From Oleomonas cavernae (GTDB taxonomy: Bacteria; Pseudomonadota; Alphaproteobacteria; Zavarziniales; Zavarziniaceae), in the NCBI RefSeq assembly GCF_003590945.1, contig NZ_QYUK01000011.1:1764001-1828000 (forward strand): a DNA stretch of 64,000 bases. Direction: 5' to 3'. The notes beneath the pieces are model-generated. The model was not told the origin of the DNA. It saw only the letters and a list, made by a program, of their open reading frames with translations, and did no database searches. The position numbers and the translations under genes are program-made. Positions 23,983-33,497 of this stretch are shown piece by piece; position 1 is the stretch's first letter; each line of letters opens with the position of its first letter.

Positions 23983-25224
23983 TCAGGCGGCCGCGGCCAG
24001 CGAACCGATCAGCCCGCCCAGGCGCGCGATCCCCTCGTTGATGGCGGCCTCGTTCGACAAGGAATAACTGAGCCGCAGCTTGTTGCCCACGGCGCCCTCG
24101 CCGTAGAAGGCCTTGCCGGGCACGAAGGCGACGCGGCATTCCCCCACCGCACGGGCCAGCAAGGCCGCGCCGTCAATATGCGCCGGCAGGGTCACCCAGA
24201 CGAACATGCCGCCTTCCGGCCGGGTCCACGAGACCCCTGCCGGCATGTGGCGCGCCAGCGCCGCCAGCATCAGGTCGCGGCGCTGGCGATAGGCCTCGCG
24301 GATGCGCGCCACCTGCGGCTCGAACACCTTCTCGGCAACCTCGTGCATGACCATCTGGTTGATGGTGGCGCAGTGCAGGTCGGCGGCCTGCTTGACCAGC
24401 ACCAGCTTGGCGATGACCTCGGCGGCACCGCAGACCCAGCCAACCCGCAGCGCCGGCGCCAGGGTCTTGGAGAAGGTGCCGCAGAACAGCGTCCGGGTCC
24501 GCTCGATGCCCCCCGACCGCTCGACGTCGAGGGCCAGCAGCGAGGGCACCGGGGTCCCGTCGTAACGCAGCGCCTGATAGGCGGCATCCTCGATCACCAC
24601 CGTGTCGAGCGCCGCGGCCAGATCGAGCAGGCCCTGGCGCGCGGCCAGGGGCACGGTCTCGCCGGTGGGGTTGGAGAAGTCGGGCACCAGATAGGCCAGG
24701 CCGACGCGCCCGCCCCTTTCGGCCGCCGCCAGGCGGTAGCTCTCGGGCGTGCGGTTGCCGCCCTCCAGGGTCAGGCGGTCGTAACGCGGCTCGTAGGCGT
24801 TGAAGGCCTGCAAGGCGCCCAGATAGGTCGGCGCGGTCACCAGCGCCGTGTCCCCCGGCGATAGGAACAGCTTGCCGATGAAGTCCAGGCCCTGCTGCGA
24901 CCCGGCGGTGATCATGACGTTGGCCTCGGTGCAGGGCACGCCCTGCCTGGCCATCTGCCCGGCGATCCAGCGGCGCAGCGGCAGGTAGCCTTCGCTGACC
25001 GAATATTGCAGGGCCTGGGCCGACTTCACCTTATCTATCAGCACTGACGTGTAAGCTTCTGAAATTGCTTGTGCTGGAAACAATGCCGGATCGGGAATAC
25101 CACCAGCGAAGGAGATCACGTCGGGCTGATCGAGCAGTTTCAGCAGCTCGCGAATTTCCGACGCATTCATGCGCGCGGCGCGGCTTGCGAAACTTTCTGT
25201 CCAATTGATAGTGCCGGCAGTCAT
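23983..25224 (-). CDS. PLP-dependent class I/II aminotransferase (LysN / 2-aminoadipate type)
   Basis: A 413-residue fold-type I aminotransferase. Visible are SFAGGIPDPALFP near the N-terminus, ITAGSQQGLDF for cofactor phosphate contact, PDFSNPTG, an EDAAYQALR segment with the ring-stacking Asp/Tyr, and the Schiff-base Lys in GTFSKTLAPALRVGW. The C-terminal substrate-carboxylate Arg is in LRLSYS. Sequence flavour is closest to LysN/aromatic 2-oxoacid aminotransferases and to the catalytic domain of MocR proteins, without the MocR DNA-binding domain. Exact substrate is not evident. It is divergent from the ABC-F gene, with a 145-base shared promoter region. Confidence 0.88.
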   Translation of the reverse strand: MTAGTINWTESFASRAARMNASEIRELLKLLDQPDVISFAGGIPDPALFPAQAISEAYTSVLIDKVKSAQALQYSVSEGYLPLRRWIAGQMARQGVPCTEANVMITAGSQQGLDFIGKLFLSPGDTALVTAPTYLGALQAFNAYEPRYDRLTLEGGNRTPESYRLAAAERGGRVGLAYLVPDFSNPTGETVPLAARQGLLDLAAALDTVVIEDAAYQALRYDGTPVPSLLALDVERSGGIERTRTLFCGTFSKTLAPALRVGWVCGAAEVIAKLVLVKQAADLHCATINQMVMHEVAEKVFEPQVARIREAYRQRRDLMLAALARHMPAGVSWTRPEGGMFVWVTLPAHIDGAALLARAVGECRVAFVPGKAFYGEGAVGNKLRLSYSLSNEAAINEGIARLGGLIGSLAAAA

Positions 25225-25369
25225 GATCGAAAATCCTTGTGGCTCGTTTTCGTAATGAACGACATCTTCACAGATAGGTCAATAGTACTGTCATTTAAGC
25301 GGCGGGGGCATGCGCGCCCGGCGCGGGTTGATCTTGGCCACGCGGGCGGCTATTGAACGCCACCACATC

Positions 25370-27178
25370 ATGGCAGCTCCCCTTCTCACCCTCAGCGACA
25401 TTCATGTCGGCTACGGCGGCCAGCCGGTTATCGATGGCGCCGAACTGATCGTCGGCGAAGGCGAACGGCTGTGCCTGGTCGGGCGCAACGGCTCGGGCAA
25501 GTCGACCCTGCTCAAAATCGCCGCCGGCCTGATCGAGCCCGATGGCGGCAAGCGCATCGTGCAGACCGGCGTCACCATCCGCTACCTGCCCCAGGAGCCC
25601 GACCTCTCGGGCTTTGCCACCACGCTGGCCTATGTCGAGGCGGGGCTGGCCGAGGGTGACGATCACCATCGCGCCCGCTCCCTCCTGGAAGCGCTGGGCA
25701 TGACCGGCGAAGAGAATCCCGCCGGCCTGTCGGGCGGCGAGATTCGCCGCGCCGCCCTGGCCCGCACCCTGGCGCCCGAGCCCGACATCCTGCTGCTCGA
25801 CGAGCCGACCAACCACCTGGACCTGCCGGCCATCGAATGGCTGGAGGACGAGTTGCGGCGCTACCGCTCGGCCCTGGTGCTGATCAGCCATGACCGCCGC
25901 TTCCTGACCAGCCTGTCGCGGGCCACGGTGTGGCTCGACCGCGGCATCGCCCGGCGCACCGACCGCGGCTTTGGCGCCTTCGAGGAATGGCGCGACGCCG
26001 TCCTCGAACAGGAAGAGCGTGACCGCCACAAGCTGGACCGCAAGATCGTCGCCGAGCTGGACTGGCTGCGCCACGGCGTATCGGGCCGGCGCAAGCGCAA
26101 CATGCGCCGCCTGGGCGACCTGCACAGCCTGCGCCAGGACCGGCGCGAGGGCCGCCGGGCAACCGGCAACGTGCGCCTGACGGTCGGCGAGGTCGAAACC
26201 TCGGGCAAGCTGGTGATCGAGGCCAAGGTGATCTCGAAGAACTACGGCGCGCGGCCCATGGTCACCGAGCTGTCGCTGCGCCTGCGCCGCAATGACCGGC
26301 TGGGTATCGTCGGGCCCAACGGCGCCGGCAAGACCACCCTGATCAACCTGCTGACCGGGGCGATGCCGCCCGACAAGGGCGTCGTGCGGCTGGGCACCAA
26401 CCTGGCGATGGTCACCCTGGACCAGAAGCGCGAGGACTTGGACCCGGCGACCCCGCTCGCCGACGTGCTGACCGGCGGCGGCAGCGACCAGGTGCTGGTC
26501 GGCGGCCAGTACAAGCATGTCGTCAGCTACATGAAGGATTTCCTGTTTCCGCCCGAACAGGCGCGCACGCCCGTCGGCGTGCTGTCGGGCGGCGAGCGCG
26601 GCCGGCTGATGCTGGCGCGCGCCCTGGCCAAGCCGTCGAACCTGCTGGTGCTGGACGAGCCGACCAACGATCTCGACCTGGAAACCCTCGACCTGCTCGA
26701 GGAGATGATCGCCGATTACGCCGGCACGGTGCTGCTGGTCAGCCATGATCGCGACTTCCTGGACCGGACGGCCACCTCGATCCTGGCCTACGAGGGCCCG
26801 GGACGCTGGACCGAATATGCCGGCGGCTACAGCGACATGATCATGCAGCGCGGGCACGGCGTCGAAGCCCGCGAGGCGGCCGCCACCGCGCCCAAGGCGG
26901 CGGAGGCGGGCGTCGAGGCTGCGCCGCGCGCCGCCGCCAAGCGCAAGCTGTCGTTCAAGGACAAGCACGCCCTGGGGGCCCTGCCCAAGCGCATGGAAGC
27001 CTTGACCCAGGAAATCGCCGCCTTGCAGGGCAAGCTCCACGACGGCGCCCTGTTTTCGCGCGATCCCAAGGCCTTTCAGGCGACCGTCAGCCGGCTCGAA
27101 GCCGCGCAGGGCGAACTGGCTTCCGCCGAGGAAGAGTGGCTGACCCTCGAGATGCTGCGCGAAGAGATCGAGGGTTGA
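25370..27178 (+). CDS. uup: ABC-F family ATPase (Uup-like)
   Basis: A 602-residue soluble protein with two ABC domains and no membrane segment. Domain 1 has GRNGSGKSTLL, LSGGEIRRAALAR and LLLDEPTNHLD; domain 2 has [24 protein letters not shown] and LVLDEPTNDLD. The Arg/Glu-rich linker between them and the C-terminal coiled coil (LPKRMEALTQEIAALQGKL) are features of Uup, which acts on ribosomes or branched DNA. ATG at 25370 (MAAPLLTLSDIHVGYGG) is preferred over the frame's first ATG at 25310, because the family starts directly with the first ABC strand. It is followed by kup after 115 bases. Confidence 0.9.
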   Translation: MAAPLLTLSDIHVGYGGQPVIDGAELIVGEGERLCLVGRNGSGKSTLLKIAAGLIEPDGGKRIVQTGVTIRYLPQEPDLSGFATTLAYVEAGLAEGDDHHRARSLLEALGMTGEENPAGLSGGEIRRAALARTLAPEPDILLLDEPTNHLDLPAIEWLEDELRRYRSALVLISHDRRFLTSLSRATVWLDRGIARRTDRGFGAFEEWRDAVLEQEERDRHKLDRKIVAELDWLRHGVSGRRKRNMRRLGDLHSLRQDRREGRRATGNVRLTVGEVETSGKLVIEAKVISKNYGARPMVTELSLRLRRNDRLGIVGPNGAGKTTLINLLTGAMPPDKGVVRLGTNLAMVTLDQKREDLDPATPLADVLTGGGSDQVLVGGQYKHVVSYMKDFLFPPEQARTPVGVLSGGERGRLMLARALAKPSNLLVLDEPTNDLDLETLDLLEEMIADYAGTVLLVSHDRDFLDRTATSILAYEGPGRWTEYAGGYSDMIMQRGHGVEAREAAATAPKAAEAGVEAAPRAAAKRKLSFKDKHALGALPKRMEALTQEIAALQGKLHDGALFSRDPKAFQATVSRLEAAQGELASAEEEWLTLEMLREEIEG

Positions 27179-27293
27179 GCGGGGCCGATTTTGCAGCGCT
27201 AATTTGCGCTGCGGTGCAGAACAGGCTATGCGGTCGCGAGATGGCCCCTCATGATCCACCTCCAGACCTCATCCAGATGATGCGGAGCACGCG

Positions 27294-29219
27294 ATGAGCA
27301 ACGCCGCGACGGATAAGCCCATGGCACACGGCAGCACGGGCGAAGGCGGCGAGGCCAAGCGTGTCCGCCTGTGGTCGCTGGCACTGGGCAGCGTCGGCGT
27401 GGTCTATGGCGACATCGGCACCAGCCCGCTCTACGCCTTCCGCGAGGCGCTGCATCACACCGCCTCGCTGGAGCCGGTGACCCAGGCCATGGTGCTGGGC
27501 GTGCTGTCGCTGATCCTGTGGTCGCTGATCCTGATGGTGACCCTGAAATACGTGATCCTGGTGCTGCGCGCCGACAACAACGGCGAGGGCGGCGTGCTGT
27601 CGCTGATGTCGCTGGCCCGGCGGGCCCTGGCCGGGCGCACCGGCTTCGTCTTCGTGCTGGGCGTCATCGGGGCGTCGCTGTTCTATGGTGATGCCGTCAT
27701 CACGCCCGCCATCTCGGTGCTGTCGGCGATCGAGGGCGTGAAGCTGATCACCCCCGCCTTCGACAGCTACATCCTGCCCATGACCGTCGGCATCATCATC
27801 TGCCTGTTCGTCGTGCAAAGCCGGGGCACCGCCAGCGTCGCGACCCTGTTCGGCCCGATCATGGCCGTGTGGTTCCTGGCCATGGCCGCGGCCGGCCTGA
27901 TCCATATCGCCGACCAGCCGGAAATCCTGCTCGCCTTCAACCCCTACTATGCCGTCGATTTCCTGCTGGAACACCGCACCGTGGGCGTCATCGCCCTGGG
28001 CTCGGTGCTGCTGGCGGTGACCGGGGCCGAGGCGCTTTACGCCGACCTCGGCCATTTCGGCCGCAAGCCCATCCGCCTGGCCTGGACGGCCCTGGTGTTC
28101 CCGGCGCTGACCCTGAACTACCTGGGCCAGGGCGCCCTGGTGCTGAGCAACCCGGAAGCGCTGGAAAACCCGTTCTTCCTGCTGGTGCCCGAATGGGCAC
28201 TGCTGCCCATGGTGCTGCTGGCCACCGCGGCGACGGTCATCGCCTCCCAGGCCGTGATCACCGGTGCCTTTTCGTTGTCGCGCCAGGCTATCCAGCTCGG
28301 CATCCTGCCGCGCATGGAAATCCGCCATACCTCGGACGAGCATGCCGGCCAGATCTTCCTGCCGCGGGTGAACCGGCTGCTGATGATCGCCGTCATCCTG
28401 CTGGTGCTGACCTTCCAGTCGTCCAGCAACCTCGCCTCGGCCTATGGCATCGCCGTCACCGGCACCATGGTCGTCACCGCCGCGCTGATGTTCGTGATCA
28501 TGCGCAAGCGCTGGGGCTGGCCGCTGATCGCCGTGCTGGCGGTCATGATCCCGTTGCTGATCATCGACCTGACCTTCTTGGGCGCCAACCTGCTGAAAGT
28601 GGCCGAGGGCGGCTGGATGCCCCTGGTGCTGGGCGCCAGCCTGGCCCTGATCATGTTCACCTGGGTGCGCGGCACCCACATCCTGTCCGAGAAGGCCAAG
28701 CGCGACAGCCTGCCCCTGCTCGACGTCGTGGCCATGCTGGACAAGAGCCACCCGCACCAGGTGCCCGGCACCGCCATGTTCCTGACCTCGACGCCCAATG
28801 TCGCGCCGGTCGCCCTGATGCACAATCTCAAGCACAACAAGGTGCTGCACGAGCAGAACGTGATCGTGACCATCCAGGTGGCCCAGGACCCCCATGTCGA
28901 CCCCGACGATCGGGTCAGCGTGCATTCGCTGTCCCAGCGGATGATGATGATGCAGGTATCCTACGGTTACATGGAGAGCCCGAACCTGCCCAAGGCCCTG
29001 GCCGCGGCACGCAAGCTGGGCCTCAAATACGACATCATGAACACCTCGTTCTTCTTAGGGCGGCGGTCGCTGCGGGCAGGCATGGCGGCCAAGGGCGGCA
29101 TGCCCCTGTGGCAGGACCGGCTCTATATCTCGCTGGCCCGCAACGCCTCCGACGCGACCGAGTTCTTCCAGATCCCGTCCGAGCGGGTGATCGAGCTCGG
29201 CGCCCAGATGACGATTTGA
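27294..29219 (+). CDS. kup: Low-affinity potassium uptake protein Kup
   Basis: A 641-residue K+/H+ symporter of the KUP/HAK family in the inner membrane. The signature [15 protein letters not shown] follows a short hydrophilic N-terminus, and the first ~450 residues form twelve hydrophobic helices. Other family blocks are [42 protein letters not shown] and ALSFSLSRQA-like [15 protein letters not shown]. The C-terminal ~180 residues form the cytoplasmic domain. Length matches E. coli Kup. The methyltransferase gene follows with a single-base gap. Confidence 0.95.
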   Translation: MSNAATDKPMAHGSTGEGGEAKRVRLWSLALGSVGVVYGDIGTSPLYAFREALHHTASLEPVTQAMVLGVLSLILWSLILMVTLKYVILVLRADNNGEGGVLSLMSLARRALAGRTGFVFVLGVIGASLFYGDAVITPAISVLSAIEGVKLITPAFDSYILPMTVGIIICLFVVQSRGTASVATLFGPIMAVWFLAMAAAGLIHIADQPEILLAFNPYYAVDFLLEHRTVGVIALGSVLLAVTGAEALYADLGHFGRKPIRLAWTALVFPALTLNYLGQGALVLSNPEALENPFFLLVPEWALLPMVLLATAATVIASQAVITGAFSLSRQAIQLGILPRMEIRHTSDEHAGQIFLPRVNRLLMIAVILLVLTFQSSSNLASAYGIAVTGTMVVTAALMFVIMRKRWGWPLIAVLAVMIPLLIIDLTFLGANLLKVAEGGWMPLVLGASLALIMFTWVRGTHILSEKAKRDSLPLLDVVAMLDKSHPHQVPGTAMFLTSTPNVAPVALMHNLKHNKVLHEQNVIVTIQVAQDPHVDPDDRVSVHSLSQRMMMMQVSYGYMESPNLPKALAAARKLGLKYDIMNTSFFLGRRSLRAGMAAKGGMPLWQDRLYISLARNASDATEFFQIPSERVIELGAQMTI

Positions 29220-29220
29220 G

Positions 29221-29997
29221 ATGGCCGGCCACGTCATCAATATCGACAGCGAGAACAACGACCGCTTCCGCGCCTGGGAGCGCCTGCTCGACGGTCGCGG
29301 CATCAAGAAGCAGGGCGCCTTCCTGCTGGCCGGGCGCAAGACCGTGCCCGAGGCCTTGAGCGCCGCGCCCGACCGCTTCACCGCGGTGCTGGCCCCCGAT
29401 ACGCCGGCGCTGCAGGCGATCGAACCGCTCCTGCCCGCTCATGTAACCCGCCACATCCTGGCCCGGCCGCTGTTCGAACGGCTCGACGTCTCGGGCACCC
29501 ACCTGCCCCTGCTGGTGGGCAGCGTGCCGGACATGCCGGTGGTCGACCTGGCCGCCCCGCCCCAGGGCCTTGAACTGGTCTGCGCCCTGGGCGATCCCGG
29601 CAACCTGGGCGCGGTGATGCGCAGTGCCGCGGCCTTTGGCGCAGCCCGGCTGGTCCTTCTGCCCGATGCCGCCCATCCCTATCACCCGCGCGCCCTGCGC
29701 GCCGGCGCCAACGCGGTCCTGACGCTCGCCGTTGCCCGGGCCCGGAACTGGGCGGCGGTGGCCGGTGCCGGCGGCCCGATCGTGTCGCTGGACGGCAGCG
29801 GCGAGGACATCGGCCGCTTCCCCTGGCCGCGCGACCTGCGCCTGGTCCTGGGCGAGGAAGGCCAGGGCCTGCCGGTCAGCCTTGCCCTCACCCGCCTGGG
29901 CATCCCGACCACGGGCGCGGTCGAATCCCTCAACGCCACCGTCGCCGCGGCGATCGCGCTCCAGCACTATTTCGCCGCCCACGGCCCACGACCTTGA
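29221..29997 (+). CDS. SPOUT (TrmH/SpoU) family RNA 2'-O-methyltransferase
   Basis: A 258-residue RNA methyltransferase. The N-terminal ~100 residues form a substrate-binding domain (KKQGAFLLAGRKTVPEAL). The SPOUT domain shows motif 1 in GDPGNLGAVMRSAAAFGA, motif 2 in LVLGEEGQGLP, and motif 3 in VESLNATVAAAIALQHY, which together form the trefoil knot that binds S-adenosylmethionine. The modified nucleotide in rRNA or tRNA cannot be told from sequence. Gene start is one base after the kup stop codon, so the two are co-transcribed. Confidence 0.88.
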   Translation: MAGHVINIDSENNDRFRAWERLLDGRGIKKQGAFLLAGRKTVPEALSAAPDRFTAVLAPDTPALQAIEPLLPAHVTRHILARPLFERLDVSGTHLPLLVGSVPDMPVVDLAAPPQGLELVCALGDPGNLGAVMRSAAAFGAARLVLLPDAAHPYHPRALRAGANAVLTLAVARARNWAAVAGAGGPIVSLDGSGEDIGRFPWPRDLRLVLGEEGQGLPVSLALTRLGIPTTGAVESLNATVAAAIALQHYFAAHGPRP

Positions 29998-30001
29998 ACG
30001 G

Positions 30002-30688
30002 TCAGTGTCGCTTGCCGTCGAGGCGGGCGGCCGGCAGCCCCGCGGCGACGAGGATCACCAGGGGCGGCAGGACAAGCCCCCAGCTGCCCCCCGCCGTGAA
30101 AGCCCCGGCAGCGGCAAGGCAACCCCCGGCATAAGCGACCAGACTGCCCAGCGAGCGGTACAAGCGCGCCCGCGAGGCTGCGTCCGCCTCGGGTGACCAG
30201 CCGCGCAGCAGGTCGGTCAGATCGATCATGACCTGCGTCGTCGTGACCGTGACCGCGGTCGTCATCGGGGTACCGGCCAGGTGAACCCGGTGGGCTGCCG
30301 TCTGGACCGCCATGGCCGCGACCAGCGAAACGCCGGTCAGCAGGGCCGGCCAGGCGTCGGCCGTGGCAAAGGTTCCGGACCACAGGGCCACTCCGGCCGC
30401 GATTGCCAGCAGCAGGGTTTCCACCATCAGCATCGAGCGCAGCACGGGCATCCGCCGGGCCGCGAGCCGATCGCCCAGCAGCCGTGCGCCAACCACCGCC
30501 AGGCAAAAGACCGGCACGGCAATCAACTTGGAATCCGGGACCGCAGTCCCCTGTGCCAGGGCCGCGCCAAAGGTGATGAAGTTGCCGGTAACGTGAGCCG
30601 CCAACAGCCCGTGCAAGGCCAGGAACCCCGATGTGTCGACATAGCCGCCGGTAAAGGTGAGCAGCATGGAAAGCTTCTGATCCATCAA
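30002..30688 (-). CDS. YoaK/DUF1275 family membrane protein
   Basis: A 228-residue protein with six predicted membrane helices. LTFTGGYVDTSGFLAL and AHVTGNFITFGAAL near the start are hallmark DUF1275 motifs, as is the later TTQVMIDLTDLL. The family has no established biochemical role. It is convergent with the methyltransferase gene; the two stop codons are only four bases apart. Confidence 0.85.
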   Translation of the reverse strand: MMDQKLSMLLTFTGGYVDTSGFLALHGLLAAHVTGNFITFGAALAQGTAVPDSKLIAVPVFCLAVVGARLLGDRLAARRMPVLRSMLMVETLLLAIAAGVALWSGTFATADAWPALLTGVSLVAAMAVQTAAHRVHLAGTPMTTAVTVTTTQVMIDLTDLLRGWSPEADAASRARLYRSLGSLVAYAGGCLAAAGAFTAGGSWGLVLPPLVILVAAGLPAARLDGKRH

Positions 30689-30799
30689 ATCCCCCCGTCA
30701 TCGGCAGCCACGCCGATCATGCGCCCGGATGGCGCCCTTCGGCAGTGTTTTGCCGCCCGCGCGCCTTGTGATTGAATGATCCCAGGGAGAGGCAGGCTG

Positions 30800-31384
30800 A
30801 TGGGATCCTTCGCCGACAAGCTGGTCGCCAAGACCAATGCCGAATTCGCCAAGTACCGCGGGGTGCTGGAGAATGCCTCGCCGCTGAAGCAGCGGATCGG
30901 GGAATACTGGGCCTTCCTGAACCTGGCCGAGCGCGACGGCAGTTCGGACTTCGCCTGGTCGGCGGCCTTCGTCTCCTACATGGTGCATCTGGCGGGGGCG
31001 GGCGCGGCTTTCCCTTACAGTTCGCTGCACGCTTTCTACATCTACCGCACGATCAACGACTATCTGGCCAAGAAACAGGACGCCAGCTTCTGCGGCCTCC
31101 GGCTTATCAAGGGCCAGGTCATCCCCGGCGACATCCTGGGCATGAACCGGCCCGACCTGTCGCCGATGGACTATGACGCGGCGGCCAAGAGCGCCAACTA
31201 CTTCAGCCACAGCGACATCGTCGTGGCGGTCGACAGTGACGGCATCCACACGATCGGCGGCAACGTCGGCCGCAAGCCCGGCGAGATCGGCAAGAAGGTC
31301 TTCAAATGGGACGGCGCCAAGCTCTACAACACCCGCGGCGCGTCCCAGCAGGTCTTCGTGGTGATCCGCAACTCCCTGCCCTGA
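30800..31384 (+). CDS. DUF2272-like protein
   Basis: A 194-residue protein starting MGSFADKLVAKTNAEFAKY. The central region (SDFAWSAAFVSYMVHLAGAG, FPYSSLHAFYIY, then PGDILGMNRPDLSPMDYDAA and SHSDIVVAVDSDGIHTIGGN) fits DUF2272, a papain-like/NlpC-related fold found in phage and bacterial proteins. A Ser or Cys nucleophile and a His (SHSDIV) could form an active site, but catalysis is unproven. Start at 30800 follows AGGGAGAGGCAGG. No signal peptide is seen. Confidence 0.7.
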   Translation: MGSFADKLVAKTNAEFAKYRGVLENASPLKQRIGEYWAFLNLAERDGSSDFAWSAAFVSYMVHLAGAGAAFPYSSLHAFYIYRTINDYLAKKQDASFCGLRLIKGQVIPGDILGMNRPDLSPMDYDAAAKSANYFSHSDIVVAVDSDGIHTIGGNVGRKPGEIGKKVFKWDGAKLYNTRGASQQVFVVIRNSLP

Positions 31385-31450
31385 TCATGCGGGCGTTTTC
31401 CTGCCATCCTCTCCACCCAACCTCGTCAAAGTTGTGCCTGGCAGAGACGC

Positions 31451-31533
31451 CGTGCGTCCTTCGACAGGCTCAGGATGAGGAGAATCTTTGTGGCAAACAG
31501 ACTTTCCTCATGGTGAGCCTGTCGAACCACGCA
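31451..31533. repeat. Dispersed inverted-repeat element (TTCGACAGGCTCA family)
   Basis: Arms around TTCGACAGGCTCAGGATGAGGA and its near-complement (TCCTCATGGTGAGCCTGTCGAACCACG at 31505-31531, minus a few mismatches) flank a ~24-base centre. Part of one arm, CTGTCGAACCACGCAAT, recurs at 62135-62151 upstream of psd. This is the palindromic intergenic repeat type common in proteobacterial genomes. Confidence 0.6.
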
Positions 31534-31584
31534 ATCTGTTCGGCCGTCGCACCTAACGAAACAGTCTCTTGAAGGCACGGGGTG

Positions 31585-32004
31585 CTAGAGCGGGCGTTCA
31601 CCCAGATATTCGGCCAGTCGGATGAGATAGCCGTCGGGATCTTGAACAAGAAACTGACGCTGCCCGACCTCGACGGTGCCGGCGCGATACCAGGCTTCGG
31701 CGCAAGGACGGAACAATGGCCATCCGGCGCCGGTCAGGCGCTGGATGATCGGGCCTACCGCGCCGACCTCGATCTGGAAATTGATGCCCCTGCCCAAGGG
31801 GGCTTCGAGTATGCCGGTCAGCCACTGCCCACTACGGGGATCACGCTGTTCGAGCATGATTTGCGCGCCGTCGAGGTCCAGATAGGCGAACCCCTCGTCG
31901 GGGCGATCATAGGCGACCTGAAATCCGAGCAACGACGTCCAGAAATGAAGGCTCTTTGTTATATCGGCAACGACCAGTTCCGGGACGAGCTTGTTCCACT
32001 GCAT
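31585..32004 (-). CDS. VOC/glyoxalase family protein (bleomycin-resistance-like)
   Basis: A 139-residue vicinal-oxygen-chelate fold protein. It starts KLVPELVVADITKSLHFW, the usual first strand and helix, has AYLDLDGAQIMLEQ, a His-poor metal site, and ends VQDPDGYLIRLAEYLG, the characteristic last motif with its Glu. Overall pattern is that of bleomycin-binding VOC proteins, which are often dimeric drug-sequestering proteins without enzymatic metal. Function in resistance is not shown by context. Confidence 0.83.
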   Translation of the reverse strand: MQWNKLVPELVVADITKSLHFWTSLLGFQVAYDRPDEGFAYLDLDGAQIMLEQRDPRSGQWLTGILEAPLGRGINFQIEVGAVGPIIQRLTGAGWPLFRPCAEAWYRAGTVEVGQRQFLVQDPDGYLIRLAEYLGERPL

Positions 32005-32100
32005 TACGTTTCAAACCTTGTGTGTTTAGCGCAGTCGCCGACCATACGACTGCCCAAAATCTGTCACACCGAGATTTGATCATAGCCGGCAATCCGCTGA

Positions 32101-33489
32101 TCACTCCGCGGCCCGGAACTGATCGACGCAGTCCATGGTGCCGGCGGCATCGGTCAATGGGCAGGAGTAGATCTTTTTGTCGGCATAGATATGGATCTCG
32201 TCTGCCCTACCGTCCTGATCGTTGTCGACCAGCGACAGCCACCCTTTCCCGTCACGGTGGATCACGAGGCCACCCTGTCGCGTGAGTATGAACAAGTCTC
32301 GCCGGCCATCCGAATGGACCGCCATGGCGCCGGCCACGTCGTCGGGACGAGTGGTTGCCTGAATCCTCGGGCAGCCGGCGGCGACCGACGACGCAAGTTC
32401 ACCACCATCCGCGTCGAGAAGCCGCTGGCGGCTTTCAACCGGACCGCATGTTTGCTCAAGCAAACCAAGGACCGGCCCGCCAAGCACGCTCAAGGGCCAT
32501 AGCAACCGGTCCCGCGCAATCGCCTCTGCGATGACCGGCGTATTGCTGGTCAGGGGCCCCAACATTGTCGCCAGGCTGTTGAGTTTCACAACCTCAGGCC
32601 AGTACGGACTTTGCAAATAGAGCTGCGCCAGCACGCGCGAAACCATCGGCGGTGCACCGGCAGCAGCCAGGCTGTCAAACACCCGGGAGGCCCGCCCGCT
32701 GCCTATCGCCGCGACAACATCGTTGGGCAGCCGTTCCAGGATCTCTCTGCCATCCCCCTTGGCACGAGCGACCGTTGCCCGGATCTGATCGGCCATTTCG
32801 CCGTCCGTCATGCCGGGACCGAAATAGTCGCTGCAACGAGGCCCGTGCCACCCGCCGACCATCTCACACTGCTTGGAAAGTTCCGAGGTGCCATCCGAGC
32901 TTGCCTTGCCCAATTCCGGTGCGATGACGAAACCAGCCGCCGTCAACCGCCACTGCATCAGGGTAAGTGTCGTGCCGGGATGTCCCCGGAAGGCGTTACG
33001 ATCCATGCTTGAGTCGATGGTGGTGGCCACCCATCCATGGGCTGTTTTAACGATGGCTTCTCGTTCACCTCTATTCCACGGCGTCGATGCAAAGAGGTGT
33101 GGTGTTTCCCCAAGACGGAACACTTCGACGCGGCCGCAGCAGTTGCCCCCTTCAAAATGACCGAAGGCAACGAATCGGTCGTCAGTTCCAGACAATCGAA
33201 TATTGTCCGCCAGCAGTTCCCAGTAGGCGACTGATGCCTGCGGATCGCCGCGAATGATCGCGGCCACGCTCCCGTCCGGTCGCGAGAAACGCAAATTTAA
33301 GGGGATGCTCGGATCGATCTCGTCTAGTTGGCTCCAGGCGGACGAACGATCATCATCCAGATAGGCGTCGATCATATACTCCCCTGCCTGCCATTGACGG
33401 ATAGCCCGGTCGGTTTGTGCGTCAGCAACGCCGCCGACGAGGGTCACGAGCCACAGGCACAGTTGACCCAAGAGGAGCTGCCGTAACAT
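32101..33489 (-). CDS. Exported hypothetical protein (paralogue B)
   Basis: A 462-residue protein with a signal peptide (MLRQLLLGQLCLWLVTLVGGVADA). The start at 33489 has GAGGGTG upstream and lies nine bases after the stop of a paralogue; the longer frame to 33561 overlaps that gene and is rejected. Visible features are a Cys pair (GGNCCGRVEVFRLG), a second Cys-rich point (PRCSDYFGPGMTD), a helical middle, and a C-terminal region with DNDQDGRADEI, an Asp-rich loop like a calcium-binding or FG-GAP-like turn, ending in CPLTDAAGTMDCVDQF. No family recognised. Tandem arrangement implies gene duplication. Confidence 0.65.
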   Translation of the reverse strand: MLRQLLLGQLCLWLVTLVGGVADAQTDRAIRQWQAGEYMIDAYLDDDRSSAWSQLDEIDPSIPLNLRFSRPDGSVAAIIRGDPQASVAYWELLADNIRLSGTDDRFVAFGHFEGGNCCGRVEVFRLGETPHLFASTPWNRGEREAIVKTAHGWVATTIDSSMDRNAFRGHPGTTLTLMQWRLTAAGFVIAPELGKASSDGTSELSKQCEMVGGWHGPRCSDYFGPGMTDGEMADQIRATVARAKGDGREILERLPNDVVAAIGSGRASRVFDSLAAAGAPPMVSRVLAQLYLQSPYWPEVVKLNSLATMLGPLTSNTPVIAEAIARDRLLWPLSVLGGPVLGLLEQTCGPVESRQRLLDADGGELASSVAAGCPRIQATTRPDDVAGAMAVHSDGRRDLFILTRQGGLVIHRDGKGWLSLVDNDQDGRADEIHIYADKKIYSCPLTDAAGTMDCVDQFRAAE

Positions 33490-33497
33490 AGGCACCC

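Noticed and set aside
25295-27259. 654-residue minus-strand frame opposite the ABC-F gene
   Set aside because: Antisense shadow of a gene with complete ABC motifs; the frame has no recognisable domain.
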